Part shown: positions 40,437 to 48,149 of the stretch, one piece after another
Layout of the letters: every line of letters starts with the position of its first letter
Position numbering within the stretch: the first letter of the stretch is position 1
Assembly: GCF_016863335.1 (NCBI RefSeq)
Contig: NZ_BOOR01000034.1
Coordinates: forward strand, 1-64,000
Reading direction: 5' to 3'
DNA length: 64,000 nucleotides
Source of the DNA: Planotetraspora thailandica
Lineage (GTDB): Bacteria; Actinomycetota; Actinomycetes; Streptosporangiales; Streptosporangiaceae
Made by a program: the position numbers and the translations under genes
The notes under the pieces: model-generated
What the model was told of the DNA's origin: nothing
The model's input: only the letters and a program-made list of their open reading frames with translations
Databases searched by the model: none

Positions 40437-40465
40437 TTGGACAATTCCTGATCAGATGTCATAAT
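40437..40465 (+). promoter_or_regulatory. Promoter of the TPP riboswitch-cytX transcript
   Basis: TTGGAC (40437-40442), 17-bp spacer, CATAAT (40460-40465): a near-consensus housekeeping promoter placing the start near 40472, just upstream of the aptamer. Confidence 0.75.
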
Positions 40466-40483
40466 CCCGTTCAACATTTCAAT

Positions 40484-40583
40484 ACCGCGGGAGCTCGGGC
40501 GAAACCGGGCTGAGAGGGCGGCTCCTCGACGAGGCGCGCCGCCGACCGCCTGAACCTGTCCGGATAATGCCGGCGTAGGGAGA
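40484..40583 (+). ncRNA. TPP (THI-box) riboswitch
   Basis: The conserved thi-box cores are present: GGGCTGAGAGG (about 40507-40517), CCGCCTGAACCTG (near 40547-40559) and the closing CCGG...GTAGGGAGAG (to about 40584). P1 is formed by the CGGGAGCTCGGG-side sequence and the terminal GGCGTAGGGA. It sits 5 nt before the cytX ATG and covers the ribosome site (GGGAG within the 3' end), so control of translation initiation is likely, as is usual in actinobacteria. Confidence 0.95.
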
Positions 40584-40588
40584 GTGCG

Positions 40589-41926
40589 ATGACGTCTGCG
40601 CTTGTCGGTTCCGAGCACGCCGAGGTGCCGCTGACGCTCCAGGAAGAGGCTCCCAAGACTCTGGGTCTGCTCGACCAGGGCGCGTTCTGGGCCAACCTCG
40701 GCGTCAGCCTCCTCGGTTTCTCGGGGGCGTTGTTCCTGCTCGATCCCCTCGGGGGCAAGCCGCTCACCTTCACCGGCGCCGTGCTCGCGGCCGTCGTCGG
40801 CAGCCTCATCGGGACGGCGATGGTCGGCCTGGCCGCCATCCCCGGCGTGCGCACCGGTAAGCCTGCGATGGTGCTGCTGCGCGGCCTGTTCGGCGCCCGC
40901 CTGTCGTATGTGCCGACCGTGCTCAACATCGTGCAGATGCTCGGCTGGGGCGCCTTCGAGCTGTGGGTCATCGCATCGGGAGCCCAGGCCATCTTCGGCA
41001 CGGCGGCGCCGTACGCGGTGTGGGCCACGCTGGCGGGAGCGGTGACGATCGCGCTCACCATCTGGCCTCTCGGCGCGGTGCGCCTGCTGCGGCGGTACGT
41101 CACGGCGGGCGTCGTGATCGCGATGATCTGGTTGTCGGTGGCGTTGTTCAGCCGCGGCCCGTCCTTGGCGGGCGGCTCGTGGGATGCCTTCGCCCCCGCC
41201 GTCGACTACGTGATCGCCCTGTCGGTGTCCTGGGTGCCGATGGCCGCCGACTACGCCCGGCACTCCAGGTCGAGCCGCACGGCCTTCGGCGGCGTCGTGG
41301 GGGGATACACCATCGCGCAGGTCGCGTGCCTGGCGCTCGGCATCGCGGCGCTGGCGCTGGTCGGCAACGACTCGGACAAGGTGTGGGACCCGTTCGTGGC
41401 GGCCCCGCTCGGCGCGCTGTTCTTCGGCATTCTCGTGCTGCGTGAGGCGGACCAGTCGTTCGCCAACGTGTACTCCACGACGGTCTCCCTGCAGAACCTC
41501 ATGCCGCGGGTGGACCGGCGGGTCATCTCGGTGGTGATCGGCGTGATCACGATCGGCATCGCGTTGTTCGCCGACGTCAACTCCTACGGCGCGTTCCTGA
41601 GCGTGATCGGCGCGGTGTTCGTGCCGATGTTCGCCGTGCTCGCGGTCGACTACTTCCTGCTCGGCGGGGCCTCGCGGTGGAACACCTCGGAGGACGCCCC
41701 CTCGCGCTGGCTCATGGTGGTCCCGTGGGTGCTCGGCTTCGCCGCCTACTGGGTCGTGAACGCGACGGAGACGGTCGGCTGGTGGGACACCGTCTGGCAG
41801 AACGTGCGCTCCGCGATCGGCTTCTCCCACCAGCCGTGGATGAACGCCGCTCTGGCCGCGTTCCTGGTCGCCGGGCTCGTGACGCTGCTCGTCGGCAAGG
41901 TCAGCCGGAAGCCGGCCTCCGTGTAG
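40589..41926 (+). CDS. cytX: NCS1-family permease, probable HMP/pyrimidine transporter CytX
   Basis: 445 residues, 12 TM helices. NCS1 signatures: GAFWANLGVSLLGFSGALFL, VRTGKPAMVLLRGLFGARLSYVPTVLNIVQMLGWGAFELWVIA and VSWVPMAADYARHSR. The TPP riboswitch directly upstream identifies the thiamin-linked branch, so hydroxymethylpyrimidine (or a related thiamin precursor) is the likely substrate rather than cytosine. Works with TenA (37028). Its 3' end overlaps the convergent DMT gene by 26 bp. Confidence 0.93.
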   Translation: MTSALVGSEHAEVPLTLQEEAPKTLGLLDQGAFWANLGVSLLGFSGALFLLDPLGGKPLTFTGAVLAAVVGSLIGTAMVGLAAIPGVRTGKPAMVLLRGLFGARLSYVPTVLNIVQMLGWGAFELWVIASGAQAIFGTAAPYAVWATLAGAVTIALTIWPLGAVRLLRRYVTAGVVIAMIWLSVALFSRGPSLAGGSWDAFAPAVDYVIALSVSWVPMAADYARHSRSSRTAFGGVVGGYTIAQVACLALGIAALALVGNDSDKVWDPFVAAPLGALFFGILVLREADQSFANVYSTTVSLQNLMPRVDRRVISVVIGVITIGIALFADVNSYGAFLSVIGAVFVPMFAVLAVDYFLLGGASRWNTSEDAPSRWLMVVPWVLGFAAYWVVNATETVGWWDTVWQNVRSAIGFSHQPWMNAALAAFLVAGLVTLLVGKVSRKPASV

Positions 41927-42794
41927 CGAGGGCGACGCCCGAGCCGCTGACCACGAGCCCGAGCACGATCAGCGGGGTCAGCGGCTGGTGGAGCACGATC
42001 CAGGACAACACGGCCGTGACCGACGGCGTGAGGAAGAACAGGCTGCTGGCCCGGCTCGCCTGTGACCGGCGCAGCATGACGTAGAGCAGGGTGAACGCGC
42101 CGATCGAGTTCACCAGGGCGAGCCACAGGACCGCGGCCGTGAAGGGCCCCCACGCCGTCACGTGGGGGGTCTCCACCGTCAGGGCGAGCACGCCGATGAC
42201 CGGGACGCTCGCGAGGAGCTGTACGGCCTGCCCGCTGCGCAGGTCCATGTCGGAGGCGAAGCGCTTCTGGTAGAGCGTGCCCAGGCTGAGCCCGAGCAGC
42301 CCGGCTGCGCACAGCAGCAGCGCGGGGCCTGTGGACGACAGCTTCTCCGCCACCGCGAGAACGACGCCCACGCCTCCCAGCGCGAAACCGGCCCACTGCC
42401 GTGGCGACACGCGTTCGCCCAGCAGCGGCACGGCGAGGATCGCGGTGAGCATCGGATGGAGTCCCTGCACGAGCGCCGCCACGGCCCCGGTGATCCCCAG
42501 CGATATCGCCGTGTAGAAGGCGCCGAACTGCACGGCCTGCAGGAGCAGGCCCGCGACCACCACATGGACGAGCGCCTTCCCCCGTGGCCACGGGGCGCGG
42601 AAGACCAGCGCCGCTCCCGCGAGCAGCACCCCTGCGAGCGCGAACCGGGCGAGCGTCAGCAGCAGCGGGGGCGCCGCCCCGACTCCGATCACTCCCGCGA
42701 CGAACGCGCTGCTCCACAACACGACGAATCCCGTCGGGACCGCGGCGCCGGCCAGGGTCCCTGCGGGGGCCTCGGAGCTTCGCGTGGCGACCAT
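41901..42794 (-). CDS. DMT-superfamily (EamA) transporter
   Basis: 297 residues from the ATG at 42792-42794 with GGAAGG 5-11 nt upstream; a slightly longer start at 42815 would run into the operator. Ten TM helices in two EamA halves: FVVLWSSAFVAGVIGVGAAPPLLLTLARFALAGVLL and LGLSLGTLYQKRF...FLTPSVTAVLSWIVLHQPLTPL. Probably an exporter of an amino acid or other metabolite. Divergent from a CGNR-type regulator across two copies of the same dyad. Confidence 0.9.
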   Translation of the reverse strand: MVATRSSEAPAGTLAGAAVPTGFVVLWSSAFVAGVIGVGAAPPLLLTLARFALAGVLLAGAALVFRAPWPRGKALVHVVVAGLLLQAVQFGAFYTAISLGITGAVAALVQGLHPMLTAILAVPLLGERVSPRQWAGFALGGVGVVLAVAEKLSSTGPALLLCAAGLLGLSLGTLYQKRFASDMDLRSGQAVQLLASVPVIGVLALTVETPHVTAWGPFTAAVLWLALVNSIGAFTLLYVMLRRSQASRASSLFFLTPSVTAVLSWIVLHQPLTPLIVLGLVVSGSGVALATRRPASG

Positions 42795-42807
42795 GCTCTT
42801 TCCTTCC

Positions 42808-42868
42808 ATAACCACTCAAGGTGGTTATTACGATTGCGGGGCCGCCGATAACCTGTCAAGCCGGTTAC
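42808..42868. promoter_or_regulatory. Twin operators between DMT exporter and CGNR regulator
   Basis: Two 21-bp dyads starting 40 bp apart: the first (42808-42828) has arms ATAACCAC and GTGGTTAT around TCAAG; the second (42848-42868) has arms ATAACC and GGTTAC around TG-TCAAG-CC. The centre TCAAG is identical in both. A -10 TACGAT (42866-42871) overlaps the second copy. Confidence 0.85.
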
Positions 42869-42877
42869 GATGTGTTG

Positions 42878-43429
42878 GTGTTCATGTTCTTGAGCGGCAA
42901 CCTGGCCCTGGACTTCGCGGGCACGGTCGGGCATCGCGACACCGACCGCCAGGAGCTCATGGGCACCCCCGATCTGCTTGCGTCATGGGTGACCGCCGCT
43001 GGCCTGCTTGACCGGCCTCCCGTGGTGGGCGACGACGACTACGGCCGTGCCGTACGGCTGCGCGAAGCCGTCTACCGGCTCGCCGTGGCCCCGCTGCGCG
43101 GCCGGGGACGAGAGCCGGGGGACGTCGCCCTGGTGAGCGGTCACGCGGCCCTTCCCGCCGTACGGCCGGCGCTCGTCATGGAGGACACAGGTGAGCTGCG
43201 GCTGAGCCGTACGGGGGGAATGGACGAGGTGCTGGCCTCTATCGCGCGGTCGGCCGCCGAGCTCCTCGGCGGGCCGGACGCGGCGCGCGTGCGCGAATGC
43301 GCGAGCGCGCCGTGCACGCGCCTCTACGTCGACGCCTCGCGCGGCGGGTCACGCCGGTGGTGCGGCATGCGGGAATGCGGCAACAGGGAGAAGGCGGCGA
43401 GCTTCCGCGCCCGCCATCGTTCCCTCTGA
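42878..43429 (+). CDS. CGNR zinc-finger protein (ABATE domain), probable regulator
   Basis: 183 residues if the GTG at 42878-42880 is used, 7 nt after a -10-like TACGAT, so leaderless; Met at 42884 is an alternative. The N-terminal ABATE-type domain (FLSGNLALDFAGTVGHRDTDRQELMGTPDLLASWV) is followed by the C-terminal CGNR zinc finger (RECASAPCTRLYVDASRGGSRRWCGMRECGNREKAASFRARH). CGNR proteins are thought to bind DNA. The two dyads shared with the divergent DMT exporter make it a likely local repressor or activator of that exporter. Confidence 0.9.
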   Translation: MFMFLSGNLALDFAGTVGHRDTDRQELMGTPDLLASWVTAAGLLDRPPVVGDDDYGRAVRLREAVYRLAVAPLRGRGREPGDVALVSGHAALPAVRPALVMEDTGELRLSRTGGMDEVLASIARSAAELLGGPDAARVRECASAPCTRLYVDASRGGSRRWCGMRECGNREKAASFRARHRSL

Positions 43430-43463
43430 ACCGGTCGTCGCTACGTCGGGCGAGTGTTGAGCG

Positions 43464-44042
43464 TCAGCCCTGAGCGGCGAGCGAGGGCAGCCCTTCGAGG
43501 CGGAGCAGATGCTCCTTGGCCGCCGGTCCTCCCGCGTAGGAGCCGAGCGCCCCGGACGAGTCCACCGCCCTGTGGCACGGGACGAAGACGCACACCGGAT
43601 TGCCGGTGAGGGCGTTCGCCACGGCGTGCAGCGCCTGCGGCCGTCCGATCCGTTCGGCGATTTCCTGATATGTCGTGACGCTTCCGTACGGCACGGCCAG
43701 CATCATCTGCACGACGGTCCGCGTGAAGGACGTGACGAGGTGGAAGTCGACCGGCGTGGTGAACGTGCGGAGCCGTCCGGCGAAATAGGCGTCCAGCTCC
43801 CTCTTCACCGGATCCAGACGCCGCGGATCGGGACCGATGAACGACCCGATGGCCCGCGAGATACGGAGGAAGACCGCGTGCTCGTCGTCGTAACTACAGG
43901 CCACAACGCCTCGCCCGGTGACCGCCAGCGTCAGGCGACCGACCGGTGTGTCGGTGGTGCCGAATGCGACCTCGGGCGGGCTCTCGCCGACGTACCCGGG
44001 TGCGGTCACGCGCAGCAGGGCTTCGAGGTCCCCGGAGGACAT
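43464..44042 (-). CDS. ogt: Methylated-DNA--protein-cysteine methyltransferase (Ogt type)
   Basis: 192 residues from the ATG at 44040-44042; the open frame further upstream is arginine-rich antisense of the kinase gene. The C-terminal domain has the active-site motif VCVFVPCHRAV and the helix-wing SVTTYQEIAERIGRPQALHAVANALTGNP, then the GSYAGG recognition loop. An N-terminal ribonuclease-like domain (TPVGRLTLAVTGRGVVACSYD) completes the Ogt layout. It repairs O6-alkylguanine in a suicide reaction. No Ada domain is fused. Confidence 0.92.
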   Translation of the reverse strand: MSSGDLEALLRVTAPGYVGESPPEVAFGTTDTPVGRLTLAVTGRGVVACSYDDEHAVFLRISRAIGSFIGPDPRRLDPVKRELDAYFAGRLRTFTTPVDFHLVTSFTRTVVQMMLAVPYGSVTTYQEIAERIGRPQALHAVANALTGNPVCVFVPCHRAVDSSGALGSYAGGPAAKEHLLRLEGLPSLAAQG

Positions 44043-44142
44043 GGCCCCACTTCCTCTCATTACGTGAGTGAAGCGTATCGGAGGAGTTCCCACCCAGCCG
44101 AAAAGCCCAAGATCACCGTGTGAAAGAAGGCACCATGGGGGC

Positions 44143-46044
44143 GTGGGTGATACCAGGGCGCAAGACGCGGACGGCGACGAAATCGCCCGTGCCGTGGTCG
44201 CGAGTTCTCCTGACGCGATCGTCGCTCTCGACCGGGACCTCGCCGTCCTCAGCTGGAACGCCGCGGCGGAGCGGCTGTTCGGCTGGCCGGCTGAAGAGCT
44301 GCTGGGCAGGCGGGCGCCTCTCGTCCCCGCCGAACTGATGGCCGAGCACAACGCCGTGCTCGAGCGGGTGCGCACGGGCGGTTCCGTGTCGTTACGCACG
44401 CGGCGCTTCCACCGCGACGGCCGGCTGCTCGACCTGCGGGTGGACACCAGTGCCCTGCGCACCGCCGCCGGCGCGCTGCTCGGATACGTCAACGTCTTCC
44501 ACTCCACGCAGGACGACGACGTCGCCCGTGGGCGCGTCGTCAGGCGCGCCCGCCTGGTGAACCGCCTGACCGACGTCGTCGGCGACATCAACGCCGAGCT
44601 CGACCTGCCCCTCGTGCTCGACCGCATCGCCGCCAGCCTCGCCGAGCTGACCGGGGCGGACGCGGGCGGCTTCGTCTCGATCGAAGGCGAGCATCTGCGG
44701 CTCGTCGGCGTTCACGAGCTGCCGGAATCGATGCGGGGGACGACCGCCGACCTGCACACCAGCCTCGTGGGCAAGCTTCTGCGCACCGGCAAGACCGTGT
44801 TGCTGGAGACCGGCCCCGAGGGATTACAGGACCTCATCTGGGCCCAGCTGCCCGGCCTGCACACCATCGCCGTCGGCATCGCCGCCGTCGGCGGGCGTCC
44901 GTATGGAGCGCTCTACGCCCTTTTCGCCACGCACAAGGCGAGCCATCTGGAACTCGAACTGCTGGAACTGCTCGCCGGTCACGCCGGCATCGCCGTCGGC
45001 AACGCCATGGCCTACCAGGACGCCGTACGGCAACGCGCCCACGAGCGTGCCGTGTTCGACGCGAGCGCGGACGGCATCGCCGTACTCGACGAGGCCGGAC
45101 GGGTGATCCAGTGGAACCCCGCGGCGGCCGAGCTCACCGGGCTGCGAGCCTACGAGCTGATCGGCGGGCCACCGCCCTTCCCGCTGCCCGCTCTCGGGGA
45201 GAAGCTGACCATCCAGCTCTCCTCCGGACGCTGGCTTGACGTGCTCAGCGCGGAGATCCAGGAGACCGGTGAGAGCGTCATCGACTTCCGCGACGTGACC
45301 AGGGCCAAAGAGCTGGAGGAGGCCAAGGACCTGTTCCTCGCGACGACCAGCCACGAGCTGCGCACCCCCATCACGATCGTGCAGGGCTTCGCCAGCACGC
45401 TCGACTCGCGATGGGACAACCTGGCCGACGGAGAACGCCGGGCCGCCGTGCACACCATCGCGGAGCGGGCCAGGTCACTCGGCCAGCTCATGGACCACCT
45501 GCTGCTCGGCGCACGTGCGGGCGCCGACGAACTGAAGGTCAAGGTGGAGGCCTTCGACCTGGCCGAACGCGTCCGCGTGGCGACGCTGGGCCTGCCCGTG
45601 CTCTCGGACAGGCACCGGGTCGAGGTGGACATCCCCGTCGGGTTGCCGCCCGTCTACGGCGACGCGCTGGCGACCGACATCGTGCTCGGGCAGCTGCTGG
45701 AGAACGCGTTCAAGTACTCCCCCGACGGCGGGCTCATCCGGGTCGAGGCGTGGACAGAGGACGATCTCGTGGTGCTCGTCGTCGACGACGAGGGGGTCGG
45801 GATCGCGCCCGCCGACCGGGAGCGGGTCTTCGAGCGGTTCGTCCAGGCCGACAGCGGCAACCGGCGGAGATTCGGCGGGGTCGGCCTGGGTCTCTACATC
45901 GTGCGGAGCCTGGCCAGGGCCCAGGGGGGAGACGTCTGCGCCCTTCCACGGCCGGGCGGGGGAACCCGGATGAGGGTCGTTCTGGCCGCCGCCGGCTCCT
46001 TACCTGATTCGACACACCGGAGGGGTAACGAGGTCGCCACGTAA
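44143..46044 (+). CDS. PAS-GAF-PAS sensor histidine kinase
   Basis: 633 residues from the GTG at 44143-44145; upstream extension is open but lacks a ribosome site. Soluble: PAS 1 (about 20-130, AVVASSPDAIVALDRDLAVLSWNAAAERLFGW), GAF (about 150-300, LVLDRIAASLAELTGADAGGFVSI), PAS 2 (DASADGIAVLDEAGRVIQWNPAAAELTG), HisKA with phosphorylatable His in TSHELRTPITIVQGF, HATPase with N-box LENAFKYSP, G1 DDEGVGIAP and G2 FGGVGLGLYIVRSLA. No receiver domain; the partner response regulator is not adjacent. The following gene is a SpoIIAB-like ATPase, suggesting a stress-signalling neighbourhood. Confidence 0.92.
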   Translation: MGDTRAQDADGDEIARAVVASSPDAIVALDRDLAVLSWNAAAERLFGWPAEELLGRRAPLVPAELMAEHNAVLERVRTGGSVSLRTRRFHRDGRLLDLRVDTSALRTAAGALLGYVNVFHSTQDDDVARGRVVRRARLVNRLTDVVGDINAELDLPLVLDRIAASLAELTGADAGGFVSIEGEHLRLVGVHELPESMRGTTADLHTSLVGKLLRTGKTVLLETGPEGLQDLIWAQLPGLHTIAVGIAAVGGRPYGALYALFATHKASHLELELLELLAGHAGIAVGNAMAYQDAVRQRAHERAVFDASADGIAVLDEAGRVIQWNPAAAELTGLRAYELIGGPPPFPLPALGEKLTIQLSSGRWLDVLSAEIQETGESVIDFRDVTRAKELEEAKDLFLATTSHELRTPITIVQGFASTLDSRWDNLADGERRAAVHTIAERARSLGQLMDHLLLGARAGADELKVKVEAFDLAERVRVATLGLPVLSDRHRVEVDIPVGLPPVYGDALATDIVLGQLLENAFKYSPDGGLIRVEAWTEDDLVVLVVDDEGVGIAPADRERVFERFVQADSGNRRRFGGVGLGLYIVRSLARAQGGDVCALPRPGGGTRMRVVLAAAGSLPDSTHRRGNEVAT

Positions 46045-46178
46045 GAGCTGATCTATTGTCCAATGTGCACAAGCTGTGATCGGAGCCCGGTTTCCTGACC
46101 GGGTGAACGGGGCATTTCGGTCCTACTGGGAGACTCGTCTCCTCTGGGGGAAACGGGATATCGGGGAGGATCGGGGAG

Positions 46179-46631
46179 GTGAGTGCGTCGAGCGTCGTGA
46201 TGTTGCCCTATGCACTGGCCAGCGTCGCCGCCGCACGTCAACGCCTCAGCGCAGAGTTGCTGGCGGGAGGAATGACCGTCGGCACCGTGGACGATGTGGT
46301 TCTCGTGATGAGCGAGCTTTTGAGCAACTCCCTCCGGCATGCGCATCCCCTGCCATCAGGCCAGCTCAAGGTGGCATGGATCTGCTCCGACGACCAGGTC
46401 GAGGTGTCGGTGAGCGACGGAGGCGCGGCCACGGAGCCGCGGGCCGCCAGGCCCACCCTCTCGTCCCTCGGCGGGAGAGGGCTCGGGATCGTCGAATACA
46501 TCGCCGACCGGTGGGGCGTACGTCACGAAGACGAGTCGACCACGGTGTGGGCCGTCGTTCAGGCCTCCTGGCCCGCCCGAAACGGCGAGCCGAGGACGAC
46601 CGGAACTCCGGCCCTCCGCGAGGTGGGTTAA
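46179..46631 (+). CDS. SpoIIAB/RsbW-like ATP-binding anti-sigma-type protein
   Basis: 150 residues from a GTG at 46179 with GGGGAGG upstream. HATPase_c_2 domain: MTVGTVDDVVLVMSELLSNSLRHAHPLPSGQ (N-box), VSVSDGGAATEP (G1) and LSSLGGRGLGIVEYIADRWGV (G2). Such small actinobacterial ATPases act as anti-sigma factors or switch kinases in partner-switching networks. A STAS antagonist lies 3.3 kb downstream (49957). Its 3' end overlaps the convergent small gene by 4 nt. Confidence 0.9.
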   Translation: MSASSVVMLPYALASVAAARQRLSAELLAGGMTVGTVDDVVLVMSELLSNSLRHAHPLPSGQLKVAWICSDDQVEVSVSDGGAATEPRAARPTLSSLGGRGLGIVEYIADRWGVRHEDESTTVWAVVQASWPARNGEPRTTGTPALREVG

Positions 46632-46795
46632 CGGGACATCTTTCCGACCACGGTGATCGCGGCAACCACGCCCGCCGCGATGATCGCGATGATGAGCAGG
46701 AACTTCAGGGTCGCGAACAACGCGGGGATCACGAATCCGAAGATCAGCCAGAGTGCGAGGAGGATCCCCACGACGGTCAGTACGGTACGGGCCAT
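46628..46795 (-). CDS. 55-residue small membrane protein
   Basis: From the ATG at 46793-46795 (MARTVLTVVGILLALWLIFG...). Two hydrophobic helices (LTVVGILLALWLIFGFVIPALF and FLLIIAIIAAGVVAAITVVG) and the short basic end KMSR. Frame extends upstream to 46849, but the extra residues are polar and the ribosome-site fit is poorer. Function unknown. Tail-to-tail 4-nt overlap with the SpoIIAB-like gene. Confidence 0.65.
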   Translation of the reverse strand: MARTVLTVVGILLALWLIFGFVIPALFATLKFLLIIAIIAAGVVAAITVVGKMSR

Positions 46796-46949
46796 ATCGA
46801 CAAGGTACGGCTCCCCGCCCTCCCGTGCGAGCGTGATCCTCGATCTCACCTACGAAGCGGATTCGGTGCCACAAACCAGGCAGAAGAACTCGTGGGTTTC
46901 ACGTGAATCACCCGTTCCCCCGGCTTTCCCCTGAGCTTTCCCCTTGGGC

Positions 46950-47330
46950 GTGATCATGCAGAAGTTCGCGGATGTGCCCGCCCACCTGCGCTTTCATCGC
47001 GCGTGATCATGCAGAAGTTCGGTCACATGGTCGCCGACCTGTGGCAATGCAATTCGTGATCATGCAGTTCTTCGTTCTCGGCTCGGCTGGCCTGGCCGTA
47101 CATGTTTCGTGATCATGCAGTGCGGCGAGTCGCCCGTCCTGTACGGAGGATCGCCGAACGTTGCATGATCACGATAGGCGTTGTGGCAGGTCGGGGAGTG
47201 TCCGCCCGAGGATCTGCATGATCACGAAAACTGTTCACACAGGTCGCGGGGGTGTGACCGAACTTCTGCATGATCACGGATAGCGAGGCCGCAGGTCGGC
47301 GGGCGTGTCGGTGAACTTCTGCATGATCAC
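46950..47330. repeat. 53-bp-periodic convergent repeat array 2 (8 copies)
   Basis: Forward boxes start at 46950, 47003, 47056 (variant GCAGTTCTTCG) and 47109 (degenerate after GTGATCATGCAG), each 53 bp apart. Inverted boxes end at 47172 (degenerate), 47225 (degenerate), 47277 and 47330, spaced 53, 52 and 53 bp. Symmetric four-against-four palindrome centred near 47140. Spacers keep GACCTG, CACCTG or GGCCTG at +34 to +39 from the box start; partner spacers F1/R4 share GCCCGCC and ACCTGCG, F2/R3 share GGTCACA and GACCTGTG. Wholly intergenic, upstream of the response regulator at 47451. Confidence 0.93.
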
Positions 47331-47450
47331 CACCACGGTATGGATCATCGCGGGGTGAGGGTCACCATGAGGGGCTTACGGTCTGGTGACACGACTCGGG
47401 GTTGGCATGAAACGGCCATACCGTGGGGGTATGTCTTCTCGAGGAGTCCG

Positions 47451-48149
47451 ATGACTGGCAATCCCGCACGCGTCCTGGTCGTCGACGACGATCCGACGGT
47501 GGCAGAGGTCGTCGCCCGCTACCTTGAGCGCGACGGTCATGAGGTCGAATGCGTCGGAGACGGCGCGGAGGCGCTTCGCCGGGCCCTGGCCGATCCGCCT
47601 GACCTGGTGGTTCTCGACCTCATGCTGCCGAAGATGGACGGCCTTCAGGTCTGCAGGAAGCTCCGTGAGCGTTGGCCCGTCCCTGTGATCATGCTGACCG
47701 CCCTCGGCGAGGAGATTGACAGGGTCGTGGGCCTGGAGACGGGCGCCGACGACTACGTCACGAAGCCGTTCAGCCCGCGTGAGCTGGCGTTGCGGGTCCG
47801 GTCGGTGCTGAGACGCGCCCGGGGTGCGCTGGTGCCGACGGGGACGGGTGTGCTGCGCGACGGCGACCTCGTCGTCGACGTCGGCGCGCACGAGGTCACG
47901 GTCGGCGGGAAGGAGATCACCCTGACCGCCCGGGAGTTCGACCTGCTCGCCTATCTGTTGCGCAATCCCCGCCAGGCGTTCAGCCGCATGGCGTTGCTCG
48001 ACCAGGTCTGGGGCTGGTCCTTCGGCGACACCTCCACGGTGACCGTCCATGTGCGCAGGCTCAGGGAGAAGATCGAGCCCGATCCGACCGATCCCCGGCG
48101 CATCGTGACCGTCTGGGGCGTCGGGTACCGATACGAGCCTCTGACATGA
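47451..48149 (+). CDS. OmpR/PhoB-family response regulator
   Basis: 232 residues from the ATG at 47451 with GAGGAG upstream; extension to 47340 would run to the repeat array. Receiver domain: VLVVDDDPTVAE, phospho-acceptor Asp in DLVVLDLMLPKMDG, VIMLTA, DYVTKPFSPREL. The winged-helix DNA-binding domain (TLTAREFDLLAYLLRNPRQAFSRMALLDQVWGWSFGDTSTVTVHVRRLREKIE, IVTVWGVGYRYEP) is typical of OmpR/PhoB. It overlaps the kinase gene by 4 nt (ATGA), so the two form a two-component operon. Confidence 0.95.
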   Translation: MTGNPARVLVVDDDPTVAEVVARYLERDGHEVECVGDGAEALRRALADPPDLVVLDLMLPKMDGLQVCRKLRERWPVPVIMLTALGEEIDRVVGLETGADDYVTKPFSPRELALRVRSVLRRARGALVPTGTGVLRDGDLVVDVGAHEVTVGGKEITLTAREFDLLAYLLRNPRQAFSRMALLDQVWGWSFGDTSTVTVHVRRLREKIEPDPTDPRRIVTVWGVGYRYEPLT

